Of a stretch of 58,209 bases of DNA, positions 45,017 through 52,993 are shown in pieces. Below the pieces are notes generated by a model. It worked only from the letters and a program-made list of their open reading frames with translations. It was not told the DNA's origin and did no database searches. A program made the translations under genes and the position numbers. Location: contig CAKSZJ010000020.1 in assembly GCA_934525595.1 (NCBI GenBank), forward strand, positions 1 to 58,209, read 5' to 3'. Source of the stretch: an uncultured Chiayiivirga sp. (lineage in GTDB: Bacteria; Pseudomonadota; Gammaproteobacteria; Xanthomonadales; Xanthomonadaceae). How positions within the stretch are numbered: position 1 is the stretch's first letter; each line of letters opens with the position of its first letter.

Positions 45017-46249
45017 ATGATCGCTCTGCTCCGCCCGACCGCCGCCGTGCTGCTGCTCGCCTTCGCCGTGGCGGCCGCTGCCGCATCTCCGCGCTTCGGC
45101 GTGCGCTACGACGTGGGGTTCCTCCCCGCCACCGGAGAGGCGGAAGTCACCCTGACGCTGGAGCCGGACGAAGCGAAGGTGAAGAAGCTCGTGTTCACCA
45201 TGCCCGAGGATCGCTATTCGCGCGTGGCGGGCGACGGCAGCGTGACGCGCGAGGGTGACGAGGTGGTGTGGATTCCGCCCGGCCGCGGCGGCGCGCTCGC
45301 GTGGCGTTACCGCATCGATCGGAAGCGCGCCAACGGCGCCTACGATGCGCGCATCACCCGTGACTGGGCGATCGTGCGCGGTGACCGCCTGGTGCCGCCG
45401 GCCCGCGTCACCGCGACCCGCGGCTCGCGGTCCGACGCGCGCCTGAAACTGCATCTTCCGCCCGGCTGGAGCCACGCCGATACGCCCTGGCTGCCGGCGA
45501 AGGACGGCGACGGCTTCGTCGTGAGCAACGGACAGCGCGCGCTGGCGCGCCCCACCGGCTGGATGATCGCCGGCGACATCGGCACGCGCCGCGACGTGGT
45601 CGAGGACATGGAAATCGCGGTGGCGGCACCCAAGGGGCTGTCCACGCCGCGCATGGATCTCCTGGCGATGCTCACCGCGGTCGCGCCGTCCCTGCGCGAG
45701 GCGTTCGGACAGCTTCCGGAAAAGATCCTGGTGGTGCGCGCCGGCGATCCCATGTGGCGCGGCGGCCTTTCCGGCCCGCGCTCGATGTGGCTGCACGCCG
45801 ATCGCCCGCTGATCAGCGAGAACGGCTCCTCCACCCTGATGCACGAAACCATCCATCTGGTCACGCGTATCCGCGGAGTGGCCGGGGACGACTGGATTGC
45901 CGAGGGCATCGCCGAGTACTACGGCACCCAGATGCTGCGTCGCGGCGGCCTGCTGAGCGATGCGCGTGCGGAGAAGGCGGTCGCCTGGATGCGCCGCCAC
46001 GGCCGCGAGGTGCGCACCCTGCACGCGGCTGACTCCAGCGGCAAGCGCACTGCGCGCGCGGTGGCGCTGTTCGCCGATCTGGATGCCGAGATCCGCGAAG
46101 GCAGCGAGGGGCGCCGCAGCCTCGATGACGTGGCGCGCGCGCTGATGCGCGACGGCGCGCGGGTCTCCACCGCGGACCTGCGCGAGGCAGCGGAAGCCGC
46201 GCTGGGCGCGCCGTCGAAGGTGCTCGCAACGCCGCTGCTGGACCTCTGA
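45017..46249 (+). CDS. Secreted zinc metallopeptidase-like protein (gluzincin motif)
   Basis: 410 residues with a signal peptide (about 1-22, ending AAAAAS). The metal site is HETIH (H276-H280) followed about 16-20 residues later by WIAEGIAEYYGT, so the third ligand would be E296 or E300, the pattern of gluzincins such as M61 glycyl aminopeptidases and M1 relatives. The N-terminal beta-rich part (FGVRYDVGFLPATGEAEVTLTLEP) resembles the M61 N-domain. No C-terminal PDZ domain is present, unlike many M61 proteins. A complete secreted or periplasmic protein whose substrate is unknown. Divergent from the DsbA-like gene. Confidence 0.72.
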   Translation: MIALLRPTAAVLLLAFAVAAAAASPRFGVRYDVGFLPATGEAEVTLTLEPDEAKVKKLVFTMPEDRYSRVAGDGSVTREGDEVVWIPPGRGGALAWRYRIDRKRANGAYDARITRDWAIVRGDRLVPPARVTATRGSRSDARLKLHLPPGWSHADTPWLPAKDGDGFVVSNGQRALARPTGWMIAGDIGTRRDVVEDMEIAVAAPKGLSTPRMDLLAMLTAVAPSLREAFGQLPEKILVVRAGDPMWRGGLSGPRSMWLHADRPLISENGSSTLMHETIHLVTRIRGVAGDDWIAEGIAEYYGTQMLRRGGLLSDARAEKAVAWMRRHGREVRTLHAADSSGKRTARAVALFADLDAEIREGSEGRRSLDDVARALMRDGARVSTADLREAAEAALGAPSKVLATPLLDL

Positions 46250-46272
46250 GCCGCCCGCTGCCGGATGTCTCC

Positions 46273-47679
46273 TCAGCGCTCGGGCGGTGCCTTGGGCGCG
46301 CTGCCGAAGCCTGCGTCGGATTCCGCCGCCAGCCAGGTGAATACCGCGTAGGCCGCGACGTTCTGGTCCAGCGCGCTGGCCTCGACCTTGTCGAGGGTGT
46401 CGTTGGCGGTGTGGTGGTAGTCGAAATAGTCGGTGCCGTCCTGCGCCAGCCAGGCCCAGGCCATGCCCTGCCGTGCCATCGGGATCAGGTCGGGGCCGGC
46501 GCTGCCTTCGCCGGGGCGGTGTTCGATGCCCAGCGGCGCCAGCGCCGCGGCAATCTTCTCCACCGCTTCGCGCGCGCCCTCGGGTACGGCGCTGGTGGAA
46601 AACGCGTAGATGCGTCCGGCGCCGAAGTCGCTCTCTGCGCCGATGACGTGCTGTGCCACCGCATCAGCGTGGGCGTGCGCATAGGCGAAGCCGCCCAGGA
46701 GGCCCTGCTCCTCGTTGGCGAAGGCCACCACGTGCACGCTGCGGCGCGGACGCTCGGGCAGGGATGCGATCAGCGCACCGGCGCGCGCGGTGATCGCGAT
46801 GCCGGCGGCGTCGTCGATCGCGCCGGTGCCAAGATCCCAGGAATCCAGGTGCGCGCCGATGAGGACGATTTCGTCCGGGCGCTCGCGTCCGCGCACTTCG
46901 GCGATGACGTTGGCCGATTCGTATTCGGCCTCCATGCCGGCATCGATGTCGAGCGCCAGGGTCACCGGCTGGCCGCGACGCAGCATGTTCGACAGCAGGT
47001 CGGCGTCGGGGTTGGAGAGCGCCGCCGCGGCGATCTGGCGCACGCCGTCCACGTAGCCCATCGTGCCGGTATGCGGCAGGCGGTCGCTGTCGGTGCCGAC
47101 CGAGCGCAACAGGAACGCCACCGCGCCCTTGCGCGCCGCCGCCGAGGCGCCCTTGCCGCGCGCCGCCGAGGCCGGGCCGTAGCCGCCGCCGCTGCGCATC
47201 CGCTCCATGCGATGGCTCACGTAGGCGATCTTTCCGGCGAGGCTGCCCTCGGCCGCGTCTTCCAGGGCCTTGAGTGTGGCAAATTCCACCACCTCGGCCT
47301 CGATCCGCCCGCCGGTGCCGACGCTGCGGCCCAGCGCGGTCAGGTGCAGCGGCTGCGGATAGGGTGAAAGCACCTCGGCGCGCTCGTGTCCGCGCCGCCA
47401 CACCGGAAAGCGCACCGGCTCGGTGTAGACCCTGTCGAACCCCATGCCGCGGAATTTCTCCACCGCCCAGGCCACGGCGCGCGCGTCGGCTGGGGTGCCG
47501 GCCATGCGCGGGCCGACTTCCGTGGTGAGCGACTCGACCACCTCGTAGGCGCCGCTGCCCGCCAGCGCCCGTTCGCGCAGCTGCGCGGCGATCTCGAGCG
47601 CGTCCTGCGACGGCGCGGCGGATGCTGCAGCGGCCGCCAGGGGAACGAGGAGGGCGCAGCCCAGGAGCAGCTTCTTCAT
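46273..47679 (-). CDS. Secreted M28-family zinc aminopeptidase
   Basis: 468 residues with a signal peptide (MKKLLLGCALLVPLAAAAASA). The co-catalytic two-zinc site is visible: GAHLDSWDLGTGAIDDAAG (His and bridging Asp), ANEEQGLLGG (general base and ligand Glu), GAESDFG and FDYHHTANDTLDKV (final His). A PA-type insert lies between about residues 110 and 260 (AGKIAYVSHRMER ... ARKGAVAFLLRS). The family takes N-terminal residues from peptides, including the glutamate carboxypeptidase-like group. Downstream end is convergent with the metallopeptidase above with a 23-base gap. Its start lies just beyond the mscL terminator. Confidence 0.92.
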   Translation of the reverse strand: MKKLLLGCALLVPLAAAAASAAPSQDALEIAAQLRERALAGSGAYEVVESLTTEVGPRMAGTPADARAVAWAVEKFRGMGFDRVYTEPVRFPVWRRGHERAEVLSPYPQPLHLTALGRSVGTGGRIEAEVVEFATLKALEDAAEGSLAGKIAYVSHRMERMRSGGGYGPASAARGKGASAAARKGAVAFLLRSVGTDSDRLPHTGTMGYVDGVRQIAAAALSNPDADLLSNMLRRGQPVTLALDIDAGMEAEYESANVIAEVRGRERPDEIVLIGAHLDSWDLGTGAIDDAAGIAITARAGALIASLPERPRRSVHVVAFANEEQGLLGGFAYAHAHADAVAQHVIGAESDFGAGRIYAFSTSAVPEGAREAVEKIAAALAPLGIEHRPGEGSAGPDLIPMARQGMAWAWLAQDGTDYFDYHHTANDTLDKVEASALDQNVAAYAVFTWLAAESDAGFGSAPKAPPER

Positions 47680-47697
47680 GTGGATTTCCTTCGATGG

Positions 47698-47727
47698 AAA
47701 ACCGGCGCCGCCGCGCGGCGACGCCGG
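47698..47727 (-). terminator. Rho-independent terminator after mscL
   Basis: On the minus strand a 26-base near-perfect stem (CCGGCG-T-CGCCGC pairing with GCGGCG-G-CGCCGG, one U-G wobble) at 47727-47702 is followed directly by TTTT (47701-47698). It lies 14 bases past the mscL stop and ends before the M28 gene start, so it separates the two. Confidence 0.7.
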
Positions 47728-47741
47728 GAACGGCCGTGGTC

Positions 47742-48170
47742 TCAGCGCTGCGATGCCTGTGCCTTGAGCAGGTCGCGGATTTCGGTCAGCAGCTGCTGGT
47801 CGGCGGTCGGCTCGGGCGGGGCTTCGGGCTCGTCCGCCTTGTTGCGGTGCAGCGAGTTGATCAGCTTGATCACCATGAAGATGGCGAAGGCGATGATGGT
47901 GAACTGGATCAGGGTGTTGATGAAATCGCCGATGCCCAGCACCACCGCCGGCACCGCCTCGCCGGCGGCGTCGACGCCGGCTTCCTTCAGCGTGACCGCC
48001 CAGCTGGAAAAATCCACGCCGCCGATCAGCAGGCCGATTGGCGGCATGATGATCTTGTCCACCATCGCGGTGACGATCTTGCCGAATGCGCCACCGATCA
48101 CGACGCCGACCGCCAGGTCGATGACGCTGCCGCGCATGGCAAATTCACGGAATTCCTGAAGCATTCCCAT
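47742..48170 (-). CDS. mscL: Large-conductance mechanosensitive channel
   Basis: 142 residues. Family opening [46 protein letters not shown] gives the first membrane helix with the gate; the second helix is [23 protein letters not shown]. The cytoplasmic helix at the C-terminus ([12 protein letters not shown]) is present. The pentameric channel opens under membrane tension to release solutes on osmotic downshock. It is followed by a clear terminator and lies 92 bases after the FAA hydrolase gene. Confidence 0.97.
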   Translation of the reverse strand: MGMLQEFREFAMRGSVIDLAVGVVIGGAFGKIVTAMVDKIIMPPIGLLIGGVDFSSWAVTLKEAGVDAAGEAVPAVVLGIGDFINTLIQFTIIAFAIFMVIKLINSLHRNKADEPEAPPEPTADQQLLTEIRDLLKAQASQR

Positions 48171-48262
48171 CGTTGGATTCTCCTGTATGCATGTATTTCG
48201 CCGGCCACGGCGGCCGTGGGGGGAACAATCTACACCGTGTCGCGTCGCCCGCGACGGGCCGC

Positions 48263-48955
48263 TCAGCCGATCGCGCCGGAGAAGGCCACCAGCCCGTCCA
48301 CGCCCGCCACCCAGCGATCGCCGTGCACCAGCGGGCCGACCCCTGCGGGCGTTCCCATGAACACCAGGTCGCCGGCGCGCAGCTCGAAGCGCAGCGACAG
48401 CTCGTGCAGGATGTCGGCCACCGTGAATATCATGTCCGAGAGCGGCGCCTGCTGCCGGCGTTCGCCGTTCACCTCCAGCCACAGCAGCGCGTCGGGCGCG
48501 GGCGTCGCCTCGCTCGCGGGCACGATGGCCGAGATCGGCGCGGAACGGTCGAATGCCTTGGCCACGTCCCAGGGCAGCCCCTTGGCCTTGGCGGCCGCCT
48601 GCAGGTCGCGGCGCGTGAGGTCCAGGCCGACGGCGTAACCGAAGACGTGCTGCGCGGCGTCCTGGTGCGCGATCGCGCCGCAGGCTCCGCGCCCCAGGGC
48701 CACCACCAGTTCGACCTCGTGGTGCAGATCCTGCGTGGCGGAGGGATAGGGCTGCCGCCCGCCGGACGGCAGCACCGCGTCGGCCGGCTTGGTGAAGAAC
48801 ACCGGCGTGCCGCGCTCCACCGGCGCACCCATTTCCCGCGCATGGTCGGCGAAATTGCGCCCGACGCAGTAGATCCGGCGCACCGGGAAGAGATCGGAGC
48901 GGCCCTGCACCGGCACCGCCGGCGTGGGCGCAGGGAGGAACACGAACCGGCTCAT
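48263..48955 (-). CDS. Fumarylacetoacetate hydrolase family protein
   Basis: 230 residues with the FAH_C fold: [28 protein letters not shown], the metal-binding E..E...D set in [12 protein letters not shown] and [11 protein letters not shown], then [16 protein letters not shown] and [15 protein letters not shown]. The family includes acylpyruvases and hydrolases of C-C bonds in aromatic and keto-acid catabolism; the short size fits the acylpyruvase/oxaloacetate tautomerase group. Divergent from pilR with a 175-base gap. Confidence 0.93.
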   Translation of the reverse strand: MSRFVFLPAPTPAVPVQGRSDLFPVRRIYCVGRNFADHAREMGAPVERGTPVFFTKPADAVLPSGGRQPYPSATQDLHHEVELVVALGRGACGAIAHQDAAQHVFGYAVGLDLTRRDLQAAAKAKGLPWDVAKAFDRSAPISAIVPASEATPAPDALLWLEVNGERRQQAPLSDMIFTVADILHELSLRFELRAGDLVFMGTPAGVGPLVHGDRWVAGVDGLVAFSGAIG

Positions 48956-49130
48956 GGGCAGACCTCGGGCGGGAAAACGTCATGCTGACGGGTGTGCAAC
49001 CGGCTGGCCAGTGACTCCGGTCATGAATTGCGGCCTGATGCACGCTCCTTGGCCTTGTGTGAGACAGTTGGCAGATTTGGGCCGAGCCGCTAAGGTTTCC
49101 TTGCCGATTCACGTCCCTGCCATCCCGCCC

Positions 49131-50528
49131 ATGACCAACCCCCGCACCGCGCTGATCGTCGATGACGAACGGGACATCCGTGAACTGCTGGTGCTGACCC
49201 TGGGGCGCATGGGCCTGCGCGTGGACACTGCGGCCGACGTGGGCCAGGCCCGCGCCCTGCTGGCCGCCAACCGCTACGACCTGTGTTTCACCGACATGCG
49301 CCTGCCCGACGGCTCGGGCCAGTCGATCATCGAGCTGATCGCGGAAAAGTATCCCGAGACGCCGGTCGCCATGATTACCGCGCACGGCAACGTCGATGCC
49401 GCCGTGGACGCGCTCAAGGCCGGCGCCTTCGATTTCGTTTCCAAGCCGGTCGATCTCGCGGTGCTGCGGCGGCTGGTGCAGAACGCGCTGCGTCTGGGCG
49501 AAGAGCGTCGCGCGCAGGCCGCGGAGGAGCATTCCTCCGCAGGGCGCCTGCTGGGCGAGTCGCCCGCGATGCAGGCGTTGCGCGCCACCATCACCAAGGT
49601 CGCGCGCAGCCAGGCGCCGGTCTACATCAGCGGTGAATCCGGCGTGGGCAAGGAGCTGGTCGCCCGGCTCATCCACGAGCAGGGCCCGCGCGCCGGTGGG
49701 CCCTTCGTGCCGGTCAACTGCGGCGCCATTCCCACCGAGCTGATGGAAAGCGAGTTCTTCGGCCACCGCAAGGGCAGCTTCACCGGCGCCAGCGGCGACA
49801 AGGAAGGACTGTTCCAGACCGCGCACGGTGGAACCCTGTTCCTGGACGAGGTGGCCGAGCTGCCGCTGCACATGCAGGTCAAGCTGCTGCGCGTGATCCA
49901 GGAAAAGTCGGTGCGTCCGATCGGCGCCAACGTCGAGGCCCCGGTGGACGTGCGCATCCTTTCGGCCACGCACAAGAATCTGGCGCAGCTGGTGGAGGAC
50001 GGGCGCTTTCGGCACGACCTGTTCTACCGCATCAACGTCATCGAACTGGTTGTTCCGCCGCTGCGCGATCGCCGGGCGGACATCCCGCAACTGGCGCAGG
50101 CGGTGCTGGCGCGCCTCGCCGCCGAACTGGGCGAACCGGCGCCGCCCATCGCGCACGACGCCATGGCGCGGCTGGTGGACTACCCGTTTCCCGGCAACGT
50201 GCGCGAACTGGAGAACATCCTGGAGCGCGCGCTCGCGCTCTCCGACGGCACCGGCATTTCGGTGGAAGACCTGCGCCTGCCGAGCCTGCGCGAATCGAAC
50301 GATCATGCGCAGGATCCGTCCGTCGGCGTGGTCGGAAGGCCCGCCTTCGTCACCGGCCAGCAGGCCGCGGTGCCGGCCGACCTGCCCGACTACATCGAGC
50401 GCATGGAGCGTGACGTGATCGTCAAGGCGCTGGAAGAGTGCCGCTACAACAAGACCCGCGCGGCCGCCAAGCTCGGCATCACCTTCCGCGCGCTGCGCTA
50501 CAAGCTCAAGAAGCTCGGCATCGACTGA
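49131..50528 (+). CDS. pilR: NtrC-family sigma-54 activator, PilR-like
   Basis: 465 residues. Receiver domain with D55 in [12 protein letters not shown] and Lys in [11 protein letters not shown]+ domain: GESGVGKE (about 168-175), GSFTGASG in the sigma-54 contact loop (a common variant of GAFTGA), [28 protein letters not shown] and [12 protein letters not shown]-terminal Fis-type helix-turn-helix [26 protein letters not shown]. Closest resemblance is to PilR, which turns on pilA for type IV pili. Normally pilS lies directly upstream; here the upstream gene is an FAA hydrolase on the other strand, so the partner kinase must be elsewhere or this is another NtrC-type regulator. Confidence 0.8.
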   Translation: MTNPRTALIVDDERDIRELLVLTLGRMGLRVDTAADVGQARALLAANRYDLCFTDMRLPDGSGQSIIELIAEKYPETPVAMITAHGNVDAAVDALKAGAFDFVSKPVDLAVLRRLVQNALRLGEERRAQAAEEHSSAGRLLGESPAMQALRATITKVARSQAPVYISGESGVGKELVARLIHEQGPRAGGPFVPVNCGAIPTELMESEFFGHRKGSFTGASGDKEGLFQTAHGGTLFLDEVAELPLHMQVKLLRVIQEKSVRPIGANVEAPVDVRILSATHKNLAQLVEDGRFRHDLFYRINVIELVVPPLRDRRADIPQLAQAVLARLAAELGEPAPPIAHDAMARLVDYPFPGNVRELENILERALALSDGTGISVEDLRLPSLRESNDHAQDPSVGVVGRPAFVTGQQAAVPADLPDYIERMERDVIVKALEECRYNKTRAAAKLGITFRALRYKLKKLGID

Positions 50529-50578
50529 GCGCGGGGCGGCCGTGCTGCGGCGCCGGCCTCACCGCCAGCGCCGCCGCA

Positions 50579-51208
50579 TCACGCGTGCCGCGCCGATCCC
50601 GGGTGCAGTTCCCCGCTGGTCACGATGCGCGCGCCGCGCTCGCGCAGCCGTGCCAGGTGCGCGGCCTCGGCGGCGGCGTCCAGCGGGGTGGCGGCGTCGG
50701 CGATGAAGTTCACCTCGAAGCCTTCGTCCAGTGCGTCCAGCGCGCTGAAGTGCACGCAGATGTCGCCGGCCAGGCCGCACAGCCACAGCGCCTTCGCCCC
50801 GCGTCCGCGCAGGAAGTCGGCCAGGCCGGTGGCCTTGCGCCGGCCGTTGTCGAAAAAGGCGCTGTAGCTGTCGATCGCCGGGTCCATGCCCTTGCGGAAG
50901 ATCGCCTCGACCCGGCGCGTGTCCAGTTCGGCGGAAAATTCCGCGCCGCGGCTGCCCTGTACGCAGTGGTCGGGCCACAGGGTCTGCTCCAGGCCGTGCA
51001 GATCGATGCGTTCGAACGGCGCGCGGCCCGGATGGCTGGAGGCGAAGCTGCCGTGCCCGTGCGGGTGCCAGTCCTGCGCCGCGACCACCAGGTCGAAGCC
51101 GCTGCCGATGCGGTTGATGATCGGCACGATCGCGCCGCTGCCGGGTACCTCCAGCGCCCCGCCGGGCAGGAAATCGTTCTGTACGTCGATGATGAGCAGG
51201 GTGTTCAT
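50579..51208 (-). CDS. pncA: Nicotinamidase
   Basis: 209 residues. Catalytic Asp10-region IIDVQNDFLPGGAL, the metal-binding AAQDWHPHGHGSF (Asp and two His), active Lys in FRKGMDP and catalytic Cys in LWLCGLAGDICVHFSALDAL. Hydrolyses nicotinamide to nicotinic acid. ATG 51208 overlaps the stop of pncB by four bases, so both steps of the salvage pathway are co-translated. Confidence 0.95.
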   Translation of the reverse strand: MNTLLIIDVQNDFLPGGALEVPGSGAIVPIINRIGSGFDLVVAAQDWHPHGHGSFASSHPGRAPFERIDLHGLEQTLWPDHCVQGSRGAEFSAELDTRRVEAIFRKGMDPAIDSYSAFFDNGRRKATGLADFLRGRGAKALWLCGLAGDICVHFSALDALDEGFEVNFIADAATPLDAAAEAAHLARLRERGARIVTSGELHPGSARHA

Positions 51209-52626
51209 GCGGACTCCTCCGGCTTGAGCTTCGCCCGACGCAGGCGTTCGCGCATCTCGTGCAGGGCGTCGCTGATGCCCACCTTCCAGGCGTGCGGATT
51301 TTCGAAACGACGGTATTCGGGCGGCAGCAGCGCCAGGCGCGCCGCCGCGTGCGCGCGGATTTCCGCCACCGGGCGCGGCGCGTGCAGGCGCTGGCCGTCC
51401 CGCATCACCGGCCGCAGCAGCGCTTCGCTGCGCAGCGCAGGCAGGCGCATGGACTGGTGCGGCTCGAACGGGTGGGTGAGGGCGCGCGGCGGCGCCTCGT
51501 CTTCCAGTGCCACCCCGTCCACGCCGTGGAACTGGCCGTCCGGCGCGAAATACCGGTGCACCTGTTTGGGGCCGGGCAGGGTGGTCTTGACCAGGTTGTC
51601 CGACACCTTGATGCGCGGCTCGCCGTGCGCGCTGGCGAGTTTGTAGACCCCGTCCAGCGCCGCGTCGGGCTGGCCGGTGACCAGGCTGGTGCCGACGCCG
51701 AAGATATCGATGGGCGCGCCCTGCTGGCGCAGGCTGCGCACCACGTATTCGTCGAGCTGGTTGGACGCGGCGATCTTCACCTCGTGCAGACCGGCGGCGT
51801 CGAGCATGGCGCGGGCGCGGCGTGCGAAGAAGGCCAGGTCGCCGCTGTCCAGGCGGATTGCCCGCAGTCGCTCGCCGCGCGCCGCCATTTCGCGCCCCAC
51901 GGTGATGGCGTTGGGGACGCCGCTTTCCAGCGTGCTGTAGGTGTCCACCAGCAGCACGGTATTGTCGGGATGGGCCTGCGCGAAGGTTCGGAAAGCCGCC
52001 AGCTCGTCGCCGTGCCACTGGATGAAGGAATGCGCCATCGTGCCTTCGGCGCGCAGGCCGTAGCGCTGCGCCGCGTAGACGTTGCTGGTGGAGTCGAATC
52101 CGCCGATCACCGCGGCGCGCGCGGCCGCAATCCCGGCCGGGCCCTGCGCGCGGCGCAGCCCGAACTCGCTCAGGATCGCGTCCCCCGCCACCTCGCGGAT
52201 GCGCGCCGCCTTGGTGGCGATGAGCGAGGGAAAGTTGAGCGCGTTGAGCAGCAGTGTCTCGACCAGCTGCGCCTCCACCACGCCGGCCTCCACCCGCAGG
52301 ATCGGCGCGGTGGGAAACACCACGTCGCCTTCGCGCGCGGCCAGGATGCTGCCGGAAAAGCGCAGCGTGCGCAGGTAGTCGAGATAGGCCGCATCGAAGC
52401 CGTGGCCAGCCAGAAAGTCGATGTCATCGGCGGTGAAGCGCCAGGATTCGAGCGTGTCGATCAGGTCTTCCAGCCCGGCGAACACCACGTAGCCGCCCTC
52501 GAACGGCAGCTTGCGGAAAAAATAGTCGAAGCTGGCGCGGCGCCGGTGCTGGCCGTCGCGGAACAGCGACTGGCCCATGGCGATCTGGTAGAGGTCGGTG
52601 TAGGTGCCGGTGGTATCGATGCGCAT
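51205..52626 (-). CDS. pncB: Nicotinate phosphoribosyltransferase
   Basis: 473 residues starting MRIDTTGTYTDLYQIAMGQS. Family motifs: FRKLPFEGGYVVFAGLEDLI, ALLNFPSLIATKAARI-type region, SEFGLRRAQG, GGFDSTSNVYAAQRYGL, TMAHSFIQ, VLLVDTYSTLESGVPNAI, IRLDSGDLA and FGVGTSLVTG. Converts nicotinate and PRPP to nicotinate mononucleotide, the entry into NAD by the Preiss-Handler route. First gene of the pncB-pncA operon. Confidence 0.96.
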   Translation of the reverse strand: MRIDTTGTYTDLYQIAMGQSLFRDGQHRRRASFDYFFRKLPFEGGYVVFAGLEDLIDTLESWRFTADDIDFLAGHGFDAAYLDYLRTLRFSGSILAAREGDVVFPTAPILRVEAGVVEAQLVETLLLNALNFPSLIATKAARIREVAGDAILSEFGLRRAQGPAGIAAARAAVIGGFDSTSNVYAAQRYGLRAEGTMAHSFIQWHGDELAAFRTFAQAHPDNTVLLVDTYSTLESGVPNAITVGREMAARGERLRAIRLDSGDLAFFARRARAMLDAAGLHEVKIAASNQLDEYVVRSLRQQGAPIDIFGVGTSLVTGQPDAALDGVYKLASAHGEPRIKVSDNLVKTTLPGPKQVHRYFAPDGQFHGVDGVALEDEAPPRALTHPFEPHQSMRLPALRSEALLRPVMRDGQRLHAPRPVAEIRAHAAARLALLPPEYRRFENPHAWKVGISDALHEMRERLRRAKLKPEESA

Positions 52627-52792
52627 GGGCGTGTGCCTGGATCCGCGAGGCGACCATTGTGCCGCAGGGGCGTTGAATACTCGCGATCCACGCCGTTCGC
52701 GGTGCATGTGAAGCCTTGGTCGCACGCTGCGGGAACGGTCCGGGCGGAGGGCGAAGGCGGCTGGAGTGGCGGGATTCTTGACGCCTTGTTTG

Positions 52793-52815
52793 GTAACGAG
52801 AATCATTTCCATTAC
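52793..52815. promoter_or_regulatory. Probable Fur box before a TonB receptor gene
   Basis: A 23-base imperfect palindrome centred on C52804 (8 of 11 pairs match) with the core GAGAATCATTTCC, close to the Fur GATAATCATTATC core. It begins GTAAC and ends ATTAC. TTGACG at 52778-52783 with a 17-base spacer to AATCAT, or TACAAT at 52813-52818, could be promoter elements overlapped by the site. It lies about 180 bases upstream of the receptor ATG in a gap otherwise rich in G+C. Confidence 0.55.
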
Positions 52816-52818
52816 AAT

Positions 52819-52837
52819 GGCCGCCTCTGCGGCGGCC
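52819..52837 (+). other. Hairpin at the start of the TonB-receptor leader
   Basis: GGCCGCC-TCTGC-GGCGGCC, a 7-bp perfect stem with a 5-base loop, lies just after the predicted promoter. The remaining leader to 52993 is GC-rich with no riboswitch consensus I recognise. The part of the 367-base gap before 52770 holds the pncB upstream region and no other clear element. Confidence 0.4.
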
Positions 52838-52993
52838 CCGCGCCGGGCCTTCGTCCGGGCGGCGCAAACCGTGCCCGGCAGCGCGTTCCATCCGGCCTGC
52901 CGCCGCGCGCCGCATGTGTCCGGCGCGCTTCCGCTCCGGATTCCACCGAACCCGATCCCGTCAGCGCTCGCTGACCGAGCCTCGAGACTCCCC

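Noticed and set aside
43490..46024. 844-codon minus-strand frame joining tpm with upstream sequence
   Set aside because: Only the first 231 residues counted from GTG 44185 match the family; the rest runs antisense or out of frame through the DsbA-like and metallopeptidase genes.
49060..49110. Sigma-54 like TTGGCAGATTTGGG stretch upstream of pilR
   Set aside because: The GG and GC elements are not at the required 10-base spacing, so it is not a -24/-12 promoter.
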